This document shows, in pieces, positions 1 through 6,527 of a DNA stretch of 39,619 nucleotides. Positions within the stretch are counted from its first letter, which is position 1. The number at the start of each line of letters is the position of its first letter. Source of the DNA: an uncultured Bacteroidales bacterium (lineage in GTDB: Bacteria > Bacteroidota > Bacteroidia > Bacteroidales > Paludibacteraceae); NCBI GenBank assembly GCA_902765485.1, contig CACWZZ010000019.1:1-39619 (forward strand), in the 5' to 3' direction. A program made the translations under genes and the position numbers. The notes beneath the pieces are model-generated. The model saw only the letters and a list, made by a program, of their open reading frames with translations. It was not told the DNA's origin and did no database searches.

Positions 1-300
1 TCGGGCAAGATCGCGAAGAAATTTCGCACGATTTACAATTACATGAAAGCCACCGGACTGAAGTACACTTCCGTCCACGGCGAGCGTACCACTCAACCGG
101 GCACCAAGGAGCTGAAAGCGCGTGAGCGTTTTGCAGGAGTGGCAGCGATGGTCACCGCACGTCGCGCCGATCTGACCAAGATCGTTGCCGATCAGCAGGC
201 TTTCCTTGCGCAGAAAGACACGGCTGGCGGTGCAAAAACTATGCGGGCATACCTCTGGCTCATCTGCGGCGAGGAGTACGACCAGTCGCACCAAGGTTAG
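1..300 (+). CDS. Unknown protein, C-terminal part (5' end outside window)
   Basis: The frame is open from base 1, so the gene begins upstream of the window; about 99 residues are visible and the stop is TAG at 298-300. The visible part is basic and mostly polar, with no obvious membrane segment or catalytic motif. It contains ERFAGVAAMVTARRADL in the middle and MRAYLWLICGEEYD near the end. I do not recognise the family. The pattern (a basic N-terminal part, then a helical tail) is loosely like small Bacteroidota structural or phage-like proteins, but that is only an impression. It is followed directly by a palindromic repeat and a strong intrinsic terminator, so transcription of its operon probably ends here. 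The codon pattern is typical of a real gene. Confidence 0.6.
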   Translation, partial: SGKIAKKFRTIYNYMKATGLKYTSVHGERTTQPGTKELKARERFAGVAAMVTARRADLTKIVADQQAFLAQKDTAGGAKTMRAYLWLICGEEYDQSHQG

Positions 301-326
301 CCCCCCAACCCCCTAAAGGGGGAGAG
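301..326. repeat. GC-rich palindromic dispersed element, intergenic copy
   Basis: A C-rich half is followed by CCCCCTAAAGGGGGAGAG. The inner part, CCCCCT/AGGGGG, is a palindrome. Closely related copies occur at 561-592, 1654-1679, 3942-3970, 5610-5640 and 36361-36390, several of them inside genes. This copy starts immediately after the stop codon of the preceding gene. Confidence 0.8.
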
Positions 327-332
327 AATTGG

Positions 333-360
333 AAAAAGCGTCCCACGGGGCGCTTTTTTT
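333..360 (+). terminator. Intrinsic terminator
   Basis: An 11-bp stem (AAAAAGCGTCC paired with GGGCGCTTTTT, one G-T pair) closes a CACG loop and runs straight into a T tract. It would end transcription from the partial gene before the promoter of msrC, whose -33 element lies in the end of the T run. Confidence 0.85.
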
Positions 361-390
361 TGTATATGTCAAAAAAAAGTACTACCTTTG
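359..390 (+). promoter_or_regulatory. Bacteroidota-type promoter for msrC
   Basis: TTTG at 359-362, a 20-bp spacer and TACCTTTG at 383-390 match the Bacteroidota -33/-7 consensus. Transcription would start near 396, which excludes the upstream TTG and ATG codons of the same frame and supports ATG at 414 as the start. Confidence 0.8.
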
Positions 391-413
391 CGGCGCAATT
401 AAGGAAGACTATT

Positions 414-881
414 ATGACGAAAGAAGAACAATACCAAGAATTGCTGGCGCAGGCGGCTTCGGTAGTATCCGGCGAGACGGACCTGATCGCCAACATGGCG
501 AACGTGGCGGCACTCATCCATGAGACGTTCGGGTTCTGGTGGACGGGATTTTACAGAGTGGCCCCCTCCGACTCCCCTATTAAGGGGGAGAGAAAAGAGC
601 TGGTGTTGGGTCCGTTCCAAGGACCGCTGGCGTGTACACGTATTCCTTATGGAAAGGGTGTCTGCGGCACTGCGTGGGCGAAAAACGAGACCGTGATCGT
701 GCCCAATGTGCATGAGTTTGCCGGACATATCGCCTGCTCCAGCGAGTCCAACAGCGAAATCGTCGTGCCCCTCCGCCGCAACGGCGAGGTGATTGCCGTG
801 CTGGATATAGACAGCAAAGAGTTCAATACTTTCGACCAAATCGACAAAAAATACTTGGAACAAATCGTTAAATTGCTATGA
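414..881 (+). CDS. msrC: Free methionine-R-sulfoxide reductase (fRMsr, GAF domain)
   Basis: This 155-residue GAF-fold enzyme is predicted to reduce free L-methionine-R-sulfoxide to methionine with thioredoxin, in the cytoplasm. The three family cysteines are present at residues 74 (in PLACTRIP), 84 (in GKGVCGTAW) and 108 (in HIACSSESNSEIVVP). Their 10/24 spacing equals that of E. coli fRMsr (Cys84, Cys94, Cys118). ATG 414 is chosen because the promoter puts the transcript start near 396; an upstream TTG in frame at 360 lies inside the promoter. Residues 50-60 (APSDSPIKGER) are encoded by a copy of the dispersed palindromic element and replace what is normally a tight hairpin before ELVLGPFQG. 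The stop overlaps the next start as ATGA, so it is translationally coupled to the esterase gene. Confidence 0.93.
   Translation: MTKEEQYQELLAQAASVVSGETDLIANMANVAALIHETFGFWWTGFYRVAPSDSPIKGERKELVLGPFQGPLACTRIPYGKGVCGTAWAKNETVIVPNVHEFAGHIACSSESNSEIVVPLRRNGEVIAVLDIDSKEFNTFDQIDKKYLEQIVKLL
561..592. repeat. Palindromic element inside msrC, in frame
   Basis: GCCCCCTCCGACTCCCC is followed by TATTAAGGGGGAGAGA. It has the same C-rich half, palindromic centre and GGGGGAGAG end as the intergenic copies. It is read as APSDSPIKGER within the reductase and leaves the rest of the frame intact. Confidence 0.8.
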
Positions 882-1648
882 AACACATCCTTTACTTGGC
901 GGCAATCGTGCTATTAGCCGTCAGTTGTCAGAAATCAGCTGTCAGCCTTCAGCCTTCAGCCGGAACGGTTGTGCGCGACACGATCCACGGCACGCCCTGC
1001 TGCGTCTATCTGCCTAATGAAGTACCAAGTACCAAATATCCGGTTCTCTATCTGCAGCATGGCATGTACGGCAACGAGGACGACTGGACGAGGCAAGGAC
1101 GTTTGGTGGAGATCATGGACTCGCTGCTGCAAGCCGGAGAGGTCAAAGAGATGGTGGTTATCATGCCGGATAACTGTCCTTCTCGTCCTACTTCGGAAGA
1201 GGAGCGCGCGAACGCCATGAACGGCGAATGGATCCGCCAATTCCCGGACTTCATGGCGGAAGCCGAAGCCAAATATCCAATCAGCAATGAACCTTCCAAG
1301 CGCGCCATTGCAGGTCTCTCCATGGGCGGTTTTCACACCCTGCACGTGAGCCATCATCTGCATGGACAATTTGCATACGTGGGTTTATTCTCCGCGGCAA
1401 TCCGTCCTGTTGAACCGGTTGCGATCTACGACCATTGGGAAGAGGAAATCCGCGAACAGATGAAGACTACCACACTCTATTGGATCGGCATCGGAAGGGA
1501 GGATTTTCTGTATGATTTCAATACCGATTACCGCCGTTGGTTAGAAGCCAATCACCTCGAATACACCTATTACGAGAGTGCCGGCGGTCATACCTGGGAC
1601 AACTGGCAGGACTACCTCTGCCGATTCTTACCTAAACTATTTCAGTAG
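878..1648 (+). CDS. Esterase-family alpha/beta hydrolase lipoprotein
   Basis: A 256-residue alpha/beta hydrolase of the putative esterase family (esterase D / feruloyl-esterase-like, PF00756 type). The N-terminus is a lipoprotein signal with lipobox LAVSC (Cys17), so the enzyme should sit in an envelope membrane. The oxyanion-region motif YLQHGMYGNEDDW, the nucleophile elbow GLSMGG (Ser148), a likely acid in GREDFLYDF (Asp209) and the histidine in AGGHTWDNW (His238) form a complete catalytic set. The substrate cannot be read from sequence; relatives cleave acyl or feruloyl esters of carbohydrates. Two dispersed short repeats lie inside the gene in frame: a CAGCTGTCAGCC-type run just after the lipobox cysteine and AGTACCAAGTACC at 1021-1033. 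It starts in the ATGA overlap with msrC. Confidence 0.88.
   Translation: MKHILYLAAIVLLAVSCQKSAVSLQPSAGTVVRDTIHGTPCCVYLPNEVPSTKYPVLYLQHGMYGNEDDWTRQGRLVEIMDSLLQAGEVKEMVVIMPDNCPSRPTSEEERANAMNGEWIRQFPDFMAEAEAKYPISNEPSKRAIAGLSMGGFHTLHVSHHLHGQFAYVGLFSAAIRPVEPVAIYDHWEEEIREQMKTTTLYWIGIGREDFLYDFNTDYRRWLEANHLEYTYYESAGGHTWDNWQDYLCRFLPKLFQ
917..962. repeat. Short direct-repeat run (TCAG-type) inside the esterase gene
   Basis: Repeated TCAGC/TTGTCAG words (for example CAGCTGTCAGCCTTCAGCC) encode residues just after the lipidated cysteine. The same word family appears at 5711-5745 inside the TonB receptor gene and between genes at 6391-6419, 35066-35098 and 38461-38485. Confidence 0.65.
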
Positions 1649-1653
1649 CCAAA

Positions 1654-1679
1654 GCCCCCCAGCCCCCTAAAGGGGGAGA
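1654..1679. repeat. Palindromic dispersed element, intergenic copy
   Basis: GCCCCCCAGCCCCCTAAAGG followed by GGGAG. It is almost identical to the copy at 301-326 and lies a few bases after the esterase stop codon. Confidence 0.8.
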
Positions 1680-1685
1680 TGTTTA

Positions 1686-1760
1686 GTGTTTGCGGTCGCC
1701 CTCATGGGATCTACCGCCATGTCTGTTGAGCCGCTGCGGCGAGGGGAATACGATTTTGTG
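1686..1760 (+). pseudogene. Remnant resembling the endonuclease/exonuclease/phosphatase gene downstream
   Basis: The frame here reads FAVALMGSTAMSVEPLR followed directly by RGEYDFV. The intact gene at 3190-4239 has MVFAGINAMSAEPLR at its signal-peptide end and LRRGEYDFV about 95 residues later. The remnant therefore looks like the start of such a gene joined to its middle. The join falls on a short shared word (TGCGG), as expected for a microhomology deletion. It then runs into 33-bp tandem repeats. This is an inference from two short matches; the match in the signal-peptide region is weak and the LRRGEYDFV match is strong. Confidence 0.5.
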
Positions 1761-1835
1761 CAGTTTAGACTACCTAAAACTTGCGATTTTGTGCAGTTTA
1801 GACTACATAAAACTTGCGATTTTGTGCAGTTTAGA
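1751..1835 (+). repeat. 33-bp tandem repeat, 2.6 copies
   Basis: Units begin at 1751, 1784 and 1817 (CGATTTTGTGCAGTTTAGAC at the start of each full unit). The first two differ at one base (CTACC versus CTACA) and the third stops after 19 bases. Within the array AAACTTGC and GTGCAGTTT form an imperfect inverted repeat. The array ends about 10 bp before the promoter of the AAA ATPase gene. The word CGATTTTGTGCA is also present in the downstream endonuclease-family gene. Confidence 0.85.
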
Positions 1836-1844
1836 ATGATTTTT

Positions 1845-1876
1845 CTTGCATATATGAATAAATTTTACTACCTTTG
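1845..1876 (+). promoter_or_regulatory. Promoter of the AAA ATPase gene
   Basis: CTTG at 1845-1848, a 20-bp spacer and TACCTTTG at 1869-1876. It differs from the -33 consensus TTTG at one base. It lies just after the 33-bp tandem repeats. Confidence 0.7.
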
Positions 1877-1904
1877 CAGCGGTTTTTAGAAAGACATTAT
1901 TCTT

Positions 1905-3188
1905 ATGAAGAACTTAAAACGTATTTTAGAGTCCCAAAGAGAGGAATTGGAGCATGTGGACACCGGCTTGCTGTGCACGCGCAAGGAAGAGCAAGAAATG
2001 GATCTGAACAGCCATTTGGCACAGGTAGTTATCGGCGTACGGCGTAGTGGTAAGTCAACGCTTTGTCAGAAAGTGTTGATTGAGAAGAAAGTGCCTTTCG
2101 CTTATGTCAATTTCGATGACGAGCGTCTAAGAAATGCCAAAACGGACGACTTGGATGACGTACTACAGATGCTTTATGAGATTTATGGTGATTTCACACA
2201 CCTGTTTTTAGACGAGGTTCAGAACGTCAAGGATTGGCCTCTATTCGTTAACCGCCTCTTACGCCAGCAAATTCGATTAATAATAACAGGAAGCAATGCC
2301 AATTTGTTAAGCGGAGAATTAGCAACGCATCTCACCGGCCGTTACCATAAGATAGAATTGTTCCCATTCTCTTTTGCAGAAGTATGCAAAATGAACCATA
2401 TAGATACTGTATCCGGTAGCGTTCGTGCAATCGGACTTAGACAGCACGCATTATCGCAGTATATTATGGAAGGAGGCTTCCCGGAATTGATTGCTGTTCC
2501 CGAGACGAATAGACACGATTATTTACAATCACTTCTTAAAGCAATCATTGAGAAAGACATTTGCAAGCGATACAAAGTGCGGTACAAAAAAACGCTATCC
2601 GATTTGGCAAACAAGATGCTAGACTGGTTCTGTCAAGAAAAATCCTACAACGATATAACAGAGGAATTAGGAATCCAATCGGTACACACCACGAAGAATT
2701 ATATGGAGTATCTGCAAAATGCGTATCTGCTATATGTGCTACCTAAGTTTTCCTTAAAGAGCAAAGAAAAGACGATGGCGCGTAAAGCCTATGCTATTGA
2801 TCCGGCATTTATTGACGAGCATGACAACGCCTTACTGACCGAGAGTTACGGCTTGCGACTGGAGAATGTAGTCGCATTGGAGATAGCACGCCGCATTCAT
2901 AGTGACTATCAGCAACTATATTATTTACGCAAAGAGCGTGAATATGAAGTGGATTTTGTGGTGGTAGAAAGGAATCATGTGCAAGAACTGGTACAAGTGA
3001 CTTATGACTTTAGTAATCCTTCTGAGAAATTATATAAGCGTGAGATTGAAGGATTAACACGAGGATCAGTAGCAACTCATTGTGACAACCTGACGCTGAT
3101 TGTTATGTATGGTGACACGGGTACCATTGAACATAACGGCAAAAAGATCCGTGTAGTGAATGCTGCCGATTGGCTCTTAGAACATTAA
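1905..3188 (+). CDS. AAA ATPase with C-terminal DUF4143 domain
   Basis: A 427-residue member of the AAA_14/DUF4143 family, which is widespread in Bacteroidota and archaea and has no settled function. The Walker A motif is GVRRSGKS at residues 44-51, Walker B is LFLDE at 100-104, and a sensor-like ITGSNANLLSGELATHLTGR follows. The C-terminal third holds the DUF4143 part with YEVDFVV followed by an ELVQV strand, a layout like a PD-(D/E)xK nuclease core. Such genes are often scattered in many copies; here it lies between a scar and an intact copy of an endonuclease-like gene and may have arrived there as a unit. The stop is one base before the next ATG. Its own promoter precedes it. Confidence 0.88.
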   Translation: MKNLKRILESQREELEHVDTGLLCTRKEEQEMDLNSHLAQVVIGVRRSGKSTLCQKVLIEKKVPFAYVNFDDERLRNAKTDDLDDVLQMLYEIYGDFTHLFLDEVQNVKDWPLFVNRLLRQQIRLIITGSNANLLSGELATHLTGRYHKIELFPFSFAEVCKMNHIDTVSGSVRAIGLRQHALSQYIMEGGFPELIAVPETNRHDYLQSLLKAIIEKDICKRYKVRYKKTLSDLANKMLDWFCQEKSYNDITEELGIQSVHTTKNYMEYLQNAYLLYVLPKFSLKSKEKTMARKAYAIDPAFIDEHDNALLTESYGLRLENVVALEIARRIHSDYQQLYYLRKEREYEVDFVVVERNHVQELVQVTYDFSNPSEKLYKREIEGLTRGSVATHCDNLTLIVMYGDTGTIEHNGKKIRVVNAADWLLEH

Positions 3189-3189
3189 A

Positions 3190-4239
3190 ATGCAGCATAA
3201 GTGTTGTAATATTCTCCTTACTCTTGTAATGGTTTTCGCGGGTATAAACGCCATGTCCGCCGAGCCGCTGCGGGTGGTGAGTTATAATGTGGAAAACCTT
3301 TTCCATCCGAAGCATGACAGCGTCATGGTTGACAGCCTGTGGGTGGAGAAAGACGATTGGGAATGGACGCCGGAGGGTGAGCGGCGGTGGAGCTATTCAC
3401 GCTATGAACGGAAGGTCGAATCCATTGCCCGCGTGCTGACCGCCATCGGCGAGTGGGATGGGGTGGATATAGCGGGTCTGCAGGAGGTGGAGAATGCCAA
3501 ATGCCTGCGCAAACTATGCTACACTTTGCGGCGGGGCGAGTACGATTTTGTGCATTACGAGAGCCCTGACCTACGAGGGATAGATGTTGCGCTGATCTAT
3601 AAAAAGAGCAGGGTGGACACACTCCGGACGAGAAAACTCAGCATACAAAACCCACCCCGGAGTTCTACGGACGGCCACCGGCAGTCCGATCGAGCAGAGC
3701 TCTTCACCACCTCAAGGGAGGAGAAACTGGAAACCCGCGACATTCTCTATGTTTGCGCCAAGGTGGACAAAAAAGACACGCTCCATCTGTTTGTATGCCA
3801 TCTGCCGAGCCAGCGCGGCGGAGCCGCAGAGAGCGAATGGAAAAGGACCGCAGTAAAAGCCGTACTGCAAACCGCCATCGACAGCGTTTATGAGGCTTGT
3901 CCGAACGCGAAAATCATCGTTATGGGCGATATGAATAGTGACGCCCCCTCTGTCCCCCTGAAGGGGGAGGAACTACGGGGTGTGAGGTATCGGGAACCGG
4001 TTAATGGAAAAGAAATCGGCACGCATAAATGGCAAGGGCGGTGGAGTTGTCTCGATCGGTTCTATACCTCGCCTGCCTTGGACAGCCTCAGCAGAGCGGA
4101 GATATACAACGCCGCTTGGATTCAAGAGCCGGATGAGAAATATCTGGACTTGAAACCCAAGCGGACGTATAACGGTTTTCGGTATCAGAAAGACGGCTTT
4201 TCGGACCATCTGCCGATTGTGCTTACAGTTTCGCTTTGA
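3190..4239 (+). CDS. Secreted endonuclease/exonuclease/phosphatase family protein
   Basis: A 349-residue DNase I-like fold protein, a common secreted type in Bacteroidales. A signal peptide covers about residues 1-25 (ending NAMSAEP). Metal and catalytic motifs are present in order: SYNVENLF, LQEVENA, HLPSQRGG, MGDMNSD and the terminal SDHLPIV. The real substrate (nucleic acid, phospholipid or phosphosugar) cannot be told. The start codon lies one base after the ATPase stop, so the two are probably cotranscribed. Two dispersed-element copies appear in frame: a full one at 3942-3970 right after MGDMNSD (read APSVPLKGEE), and a partial one near 3706-3724 (read TTSREEK). The 3' end overlaps the convergent TonB receptor gene by 17 bp. 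Confidence 0.88.
   Translation: MQHKCCNILLTLVMVFAGINAMSAEPLRVVSYNVENLFHPKHDSVMVDSLWVEKDDWEWTPEGERRWSYSRYERKVESIARVLTAIGEWDGVDIAGLQEVENAKCLRKLCYTLRRGEYDFVHYESPDLRGIDVALIYKKSRVDTLRTRKLSIQNPPRSSTDGHRQSDRAELFTTSREEKLETRDILYVCAKVDKKDTLHLFVCHLPSQRGGAAESEWKRTAVKAVLQTAIDSVYEACPNAKIIVMGDMNSDAPSVPLKGEELRGVRYREPVNGKEIGTHKWQGRWSCLDRFYTSPALDSLSRAEIYNAAWIQEPDEKYLDLKPKRTYNGFRYQKDGFSDHLPIVLTVSL
3942..3970. repeat. Palindromic element inside the endonuclease-family gene, in frame
   Basis: GCCCCCTCTGTCCCCCTGAA followed by GGGGGAGG. It is read APSVPLKGEE directly after the MGDMNSD metal-binding motif. In relatives I remember, the segment after GD(F/M)N is short. Confidence 0.75.
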
Positions 4240-6391
4240 TACTCACTTTTGCCCACGCTCCGGGTTGGAGGATTCCGCCGTAGTCGTAATAGCGGGTGTT
4301 GGTCATGTTCGTACAGTCGGCAGAGACGCGCAGGTACTTGTTTTGCCAGAAGATCGAACCGTCCAAGAGCCATACCGGCTGGTAATCCGCCACAGCTCCT
4401 TCGGCATTATTGTACTGCCCTTCGCGTTTCTGGAAACGGACGGTCCATGACGCTCCGAGCCCTTTGTAAATCCCGTGCTCCAGATAGATCGAAAGCTTAT
4501 GGCTGAGGTAGTCCAAGTACCGCGAACCGGACTCTTTCAGATCCAAATCCAAATAGGTGTAAGCATAGTCCACCGAGATACACCTGAGCCATTCATTCCA
4601 CCTATACGCCACACTCAGTTCCACACCCGTGGCATTCACCTGTTGCTGGTTCTCGGCGTGGTAAGGACGCTTGGTGTCGGTCGGCACATACACCCAGTCG
4701 ATGATATTCTTTCCCCAGCGATAGTACCAGTCAGCGGACAGAGACAGCTTGCCTGCTTTGCCAAAGTCCGGCGTGTATTTATACCCCACGGATAGCAGCC
4801 ATGCTTCTTCGGGTTTGAGATTGCGGTTGCCGAGTTGGTTGCCGGCATTATAATAGAGGTCCGTGAAGGTCGGCATGCGCAGCGACCGGTTGGCATTGGC
4901 ATAGAGCGTGCCGGCTTTCTCAAAGGTATAACCGATGTTCGCACCTCCGCCTAAATGGTGTCCGAACTGCGTGTTATACGTACCGTTAATACCGATAGAC
5001 GCAGCCAATCCGGCATAGTAGAACGTCTGCTCGGCGTAGTAATTGGCATGAAACCTATTACCTCCTTTGACCAGATTCAGCACACGCACGTCCGCCAGCG
5101 GAAAATCCGCCACGTTAGGCACTTGTCCGTTCGGGTTGATCGTGTCGCCGAGGTTGGTGGAATGCATGTTCTCGTTCCTTACTCCGACGCCAAAAGAGGT
5201 CGTACCAACCCGCGAAGCATAGTGCGCTGCAAGAGCAGCAGAAGCGGTCTGGGCGAAATGGAAATTACCATACAACCGCTGGCCTCTATGCCACTCATAG
5301 CGGTCGTAGTTAGCGCGATAGCTTGCCTGCGCGTCCAGACGCCATGCACCCCAACGATGCGCATACTTGGCGGAAGCAAAAGCCGTACGCGTGGCGTCAA
5401 ACTGATCCTGGCTGCCAAAACCATAACCCATTCCAAGTCCTGCATCTTTCCATTGCGCACCGGCTTGCACGTCCAGTCCTCTCCAGCGGGTCTGGAAATA
5501 GACATTAGCCAGTTTGAAATCGCTGTTCTTGCAGGCGTTGGCTTCTTTCTCGGTGGGCGACGGCGCATAATATCCATCCGCACGGCTGTACTCGGCGGAG
5601 AGGTTAATAACCCCTTCCGACCTCCCCTCAAGGGAGGAGGATTTATTAGGAATGGCAAGGGTAGCCGCCACCTCGGGATTGACCAGACCGTTCATACCTG
5701 CCGTAAGTTTGAGGCTGACTTCTGACGGCTGACGGCTGACAGCTTGCTTCGTGACGATATTGATTGCGCCGGAGAAAGCACCGTGCAGGTTCGCCGACGT
5801 ACCTTGCAGCACTTCCACGCGCTCGATCAGTTCCGCCGAAACAGGTATATTGAGCGCATAGTGCCCGGTGTGAAAATCAGATAGCGGCACACCGTTTAGG
5901 AGCACCAGCACTTGGTCGAACGTACCGCCGCGCATGCTGATATCCGCTTGGGCACCGTTCGCGCCGCGCGTTCGCACATCAATCCCGGGCAGATACTGCA
6001 AAATATCCGCTACGGTCTGGATCGGCAAGGCTTCTATCTCGGCGTGCGAGACCTGCGTGATCAGACGATAGGCTTCCGAATGAACTTCAGCTTTGTGAGA
6101 AACGACCAGCACCTCCTGAAGACTAAGTTGCTGGCTGTTCAATGGGACAGAATCCTTGGGAACGCCTTCATCGGCTTCCGCGGAAGCTACTCCGGCAAAA
6201 AGCAGCAACGCCGAAACGGCAATACTCTTTCCGCTCTTGAGCATCTCCAGATCCGTCATGTACGCTGCCACGCGCCCGATCGTCACCTCCCGGTGAACAG
6301 AACAGAAAGCGGCATACGCCTTGTGGCTGAACCGACGGAAACGGATTCCTTGTTGTTTTAGAAGATTTTTGAACATAAAATTGATAAGCAT
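4223..6391 (-). CDS. TonB-dependent outer-membrane receptor, BtuB-like
   Basis: A 722-residue TonB-dependent receptor. The N-terminus has the long extension (RFRRFSHKAYAAFCSVHREV) that precedes the signal core in many Bacteroidales receptors, then the hydrophobic SIAVSALLLFAGVASA. The plug domain follows (ADILQYLPGIDVRTRG, DISMRGGTFDQVLVLLNGVP, RVEVLQGTSANLHGAFSGAINIVTK), then a beta-barrel ending in the aromatic-rich last strand with GAWAKVSIKAKL. The plug wording is close to Bacteroidota cobalamin (BtuB-type) receptors, so a corrinoid substrate is likely but not proven; no riboswitch or cobalamin gene is nearby. Two dispersed elements sit in frame at 5610-5640 and 5711-5745, both in the early barrel. 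The start could be 6391 or the ATG at 6376. Confidence 0.9.
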   Translation of the reverse strand: MLINFMFKNLLKQQGIRFRRFSHKAYAAFCSVHREVTIGRVAAYMTDLEMLKSGKSIAVSALLLFAGVASAEADEGVPKDSVPLNSQQLSLQEVLVVSHKAEVHSEAYRLITQVSHAEIEALPIQTVADILQYLPGIDVRTRGANGAQADISMRGGTFDQVLVLLNGVPLSDFHTGHYALNIPVSAELIERVEVLQGTSANLHGAFSGAINIVTKQAVSRQPSEVSLKLTAGMNGLVNPEVAATLAIPNKSSSLEGRSEGVINLSAEYSRADGYYAPSPTEKEANACKNSDFKLANVYFQTRWRGLDVQAGAQWKDAGLGMGYGFGSQDQFDATRTAFASAKYAHRWGAWRLDAQASYRANYDRYEWHRGQRLYGNFHFAQTASAALAAHYASRVGTTSFGVGVRNENMHSTNLGDTINPNGQVPNVADFPLADVRVLNLVKGGNRFHANYYAEQTFYYAGLAASIGINGTYNTQFGHHLGGGANIGYTFEKAGTLYANANRSLRMPTFTDLYYNAGNQLGNRNLKPEEAWLLSVGYKYTPDFGKAGKLSLSADWYYRWGKNIIDWVYVPTDTKRPYHAENQQQVNATGVELSVAYRWNEWLRCISVDYAYTYLDLDLKESGSRYLDYLSHKLSIYLEHGIYKGLGASWTVRFQKREGQYNNAEGAVADYQPVWLLDGSIFWQNKYLRVSADCTNMTNTRYYDYGGILQPGAWAKVSIKAKL
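5610..5640. repeat. Palindromic element inside the TonB receptor gene, in frame
   Basis: On the plus strand ACCCCTTCCGACCTCCCCTC is followed by AAGGGAGGAGG. It is the same design as the other copies but with GGGAGG arms. On the coding strand it is read SSSLEGRSEG, most likely in an extracellular loop of the early barrel. Confidence 0.7.
5711..5745. repeat. TCAG/CTGA-type short repeat inside the TonB receptor gene
   Basis: The plus strand shows repeated GGCTGAC words (CTGACGGCTGACGGCTGACA). The coding strand reads AVSRQPSEVS between the plug end (NIVTK) and the first barrel strands. The esterase copy at 917-962 is read AVSLQPSA, so the same word is inserted in the same reading frame in two unrelated genes. 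Confidence 0.65.
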
Positions 6392-6428
6392 TCAGCTGTC
6401 AGCTATCCGCATTCAGCAAAAAAGCGTG

Positions 6429-6460
6429 CAAAATTACTGCTTTTTTTGCATATTTGCAAA
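6429..6460 (-). promoter_or_regulatory. Promoter of the TonB receptor gene
   Basis: On the minus strand TTTG (6460-6457), 20 bp, then TAATTTTG (6436-6429). It overlaps the divergent promoter of the DUF2851 gene; both -33 elements lie in one palindromic stretch (TTTGCATATTTGCAAA). Confidence 0.75.
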
Positions 6461-6476
6461 TATTTTCGTACCTTTG
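6445..6476 (+). promoter_or_regulatory. Promoter of the DUF2851 operon
   Basis: TTTG at 6445-6448, 20 bp, TACCTTTG at 6469-6476. Transcription would begin near 6483, so translation of DUF2851 starts at ATG 6528 and not at the earlier codons of the open frame. Confidence 0.8.
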
Positions 6477-6527
6477 CACACATTTTCAAATGAACAAATC
6501 GTAAATCTTCAAATCGTAAATCGTTTT

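Noticed and set aside
360-413. Upstream TTG start for msrC adding 18 residues
   Set aside because: These codons overlap the -33/-7 promoter and would not be transcribed from it; ATG 414 gives normal family length.
1751-1835. CRISPR array
   Set aside because: The 33-bp units are directly adjacent with no spacers and only 2.6 copies; no cas genes nearby.
4955-5725. 256-codon plus-strand frame within the TonB receptor gene
   Set aside because: The receptor frame on the minus strand has clear plug and barrel motifs; the plus frame has none.
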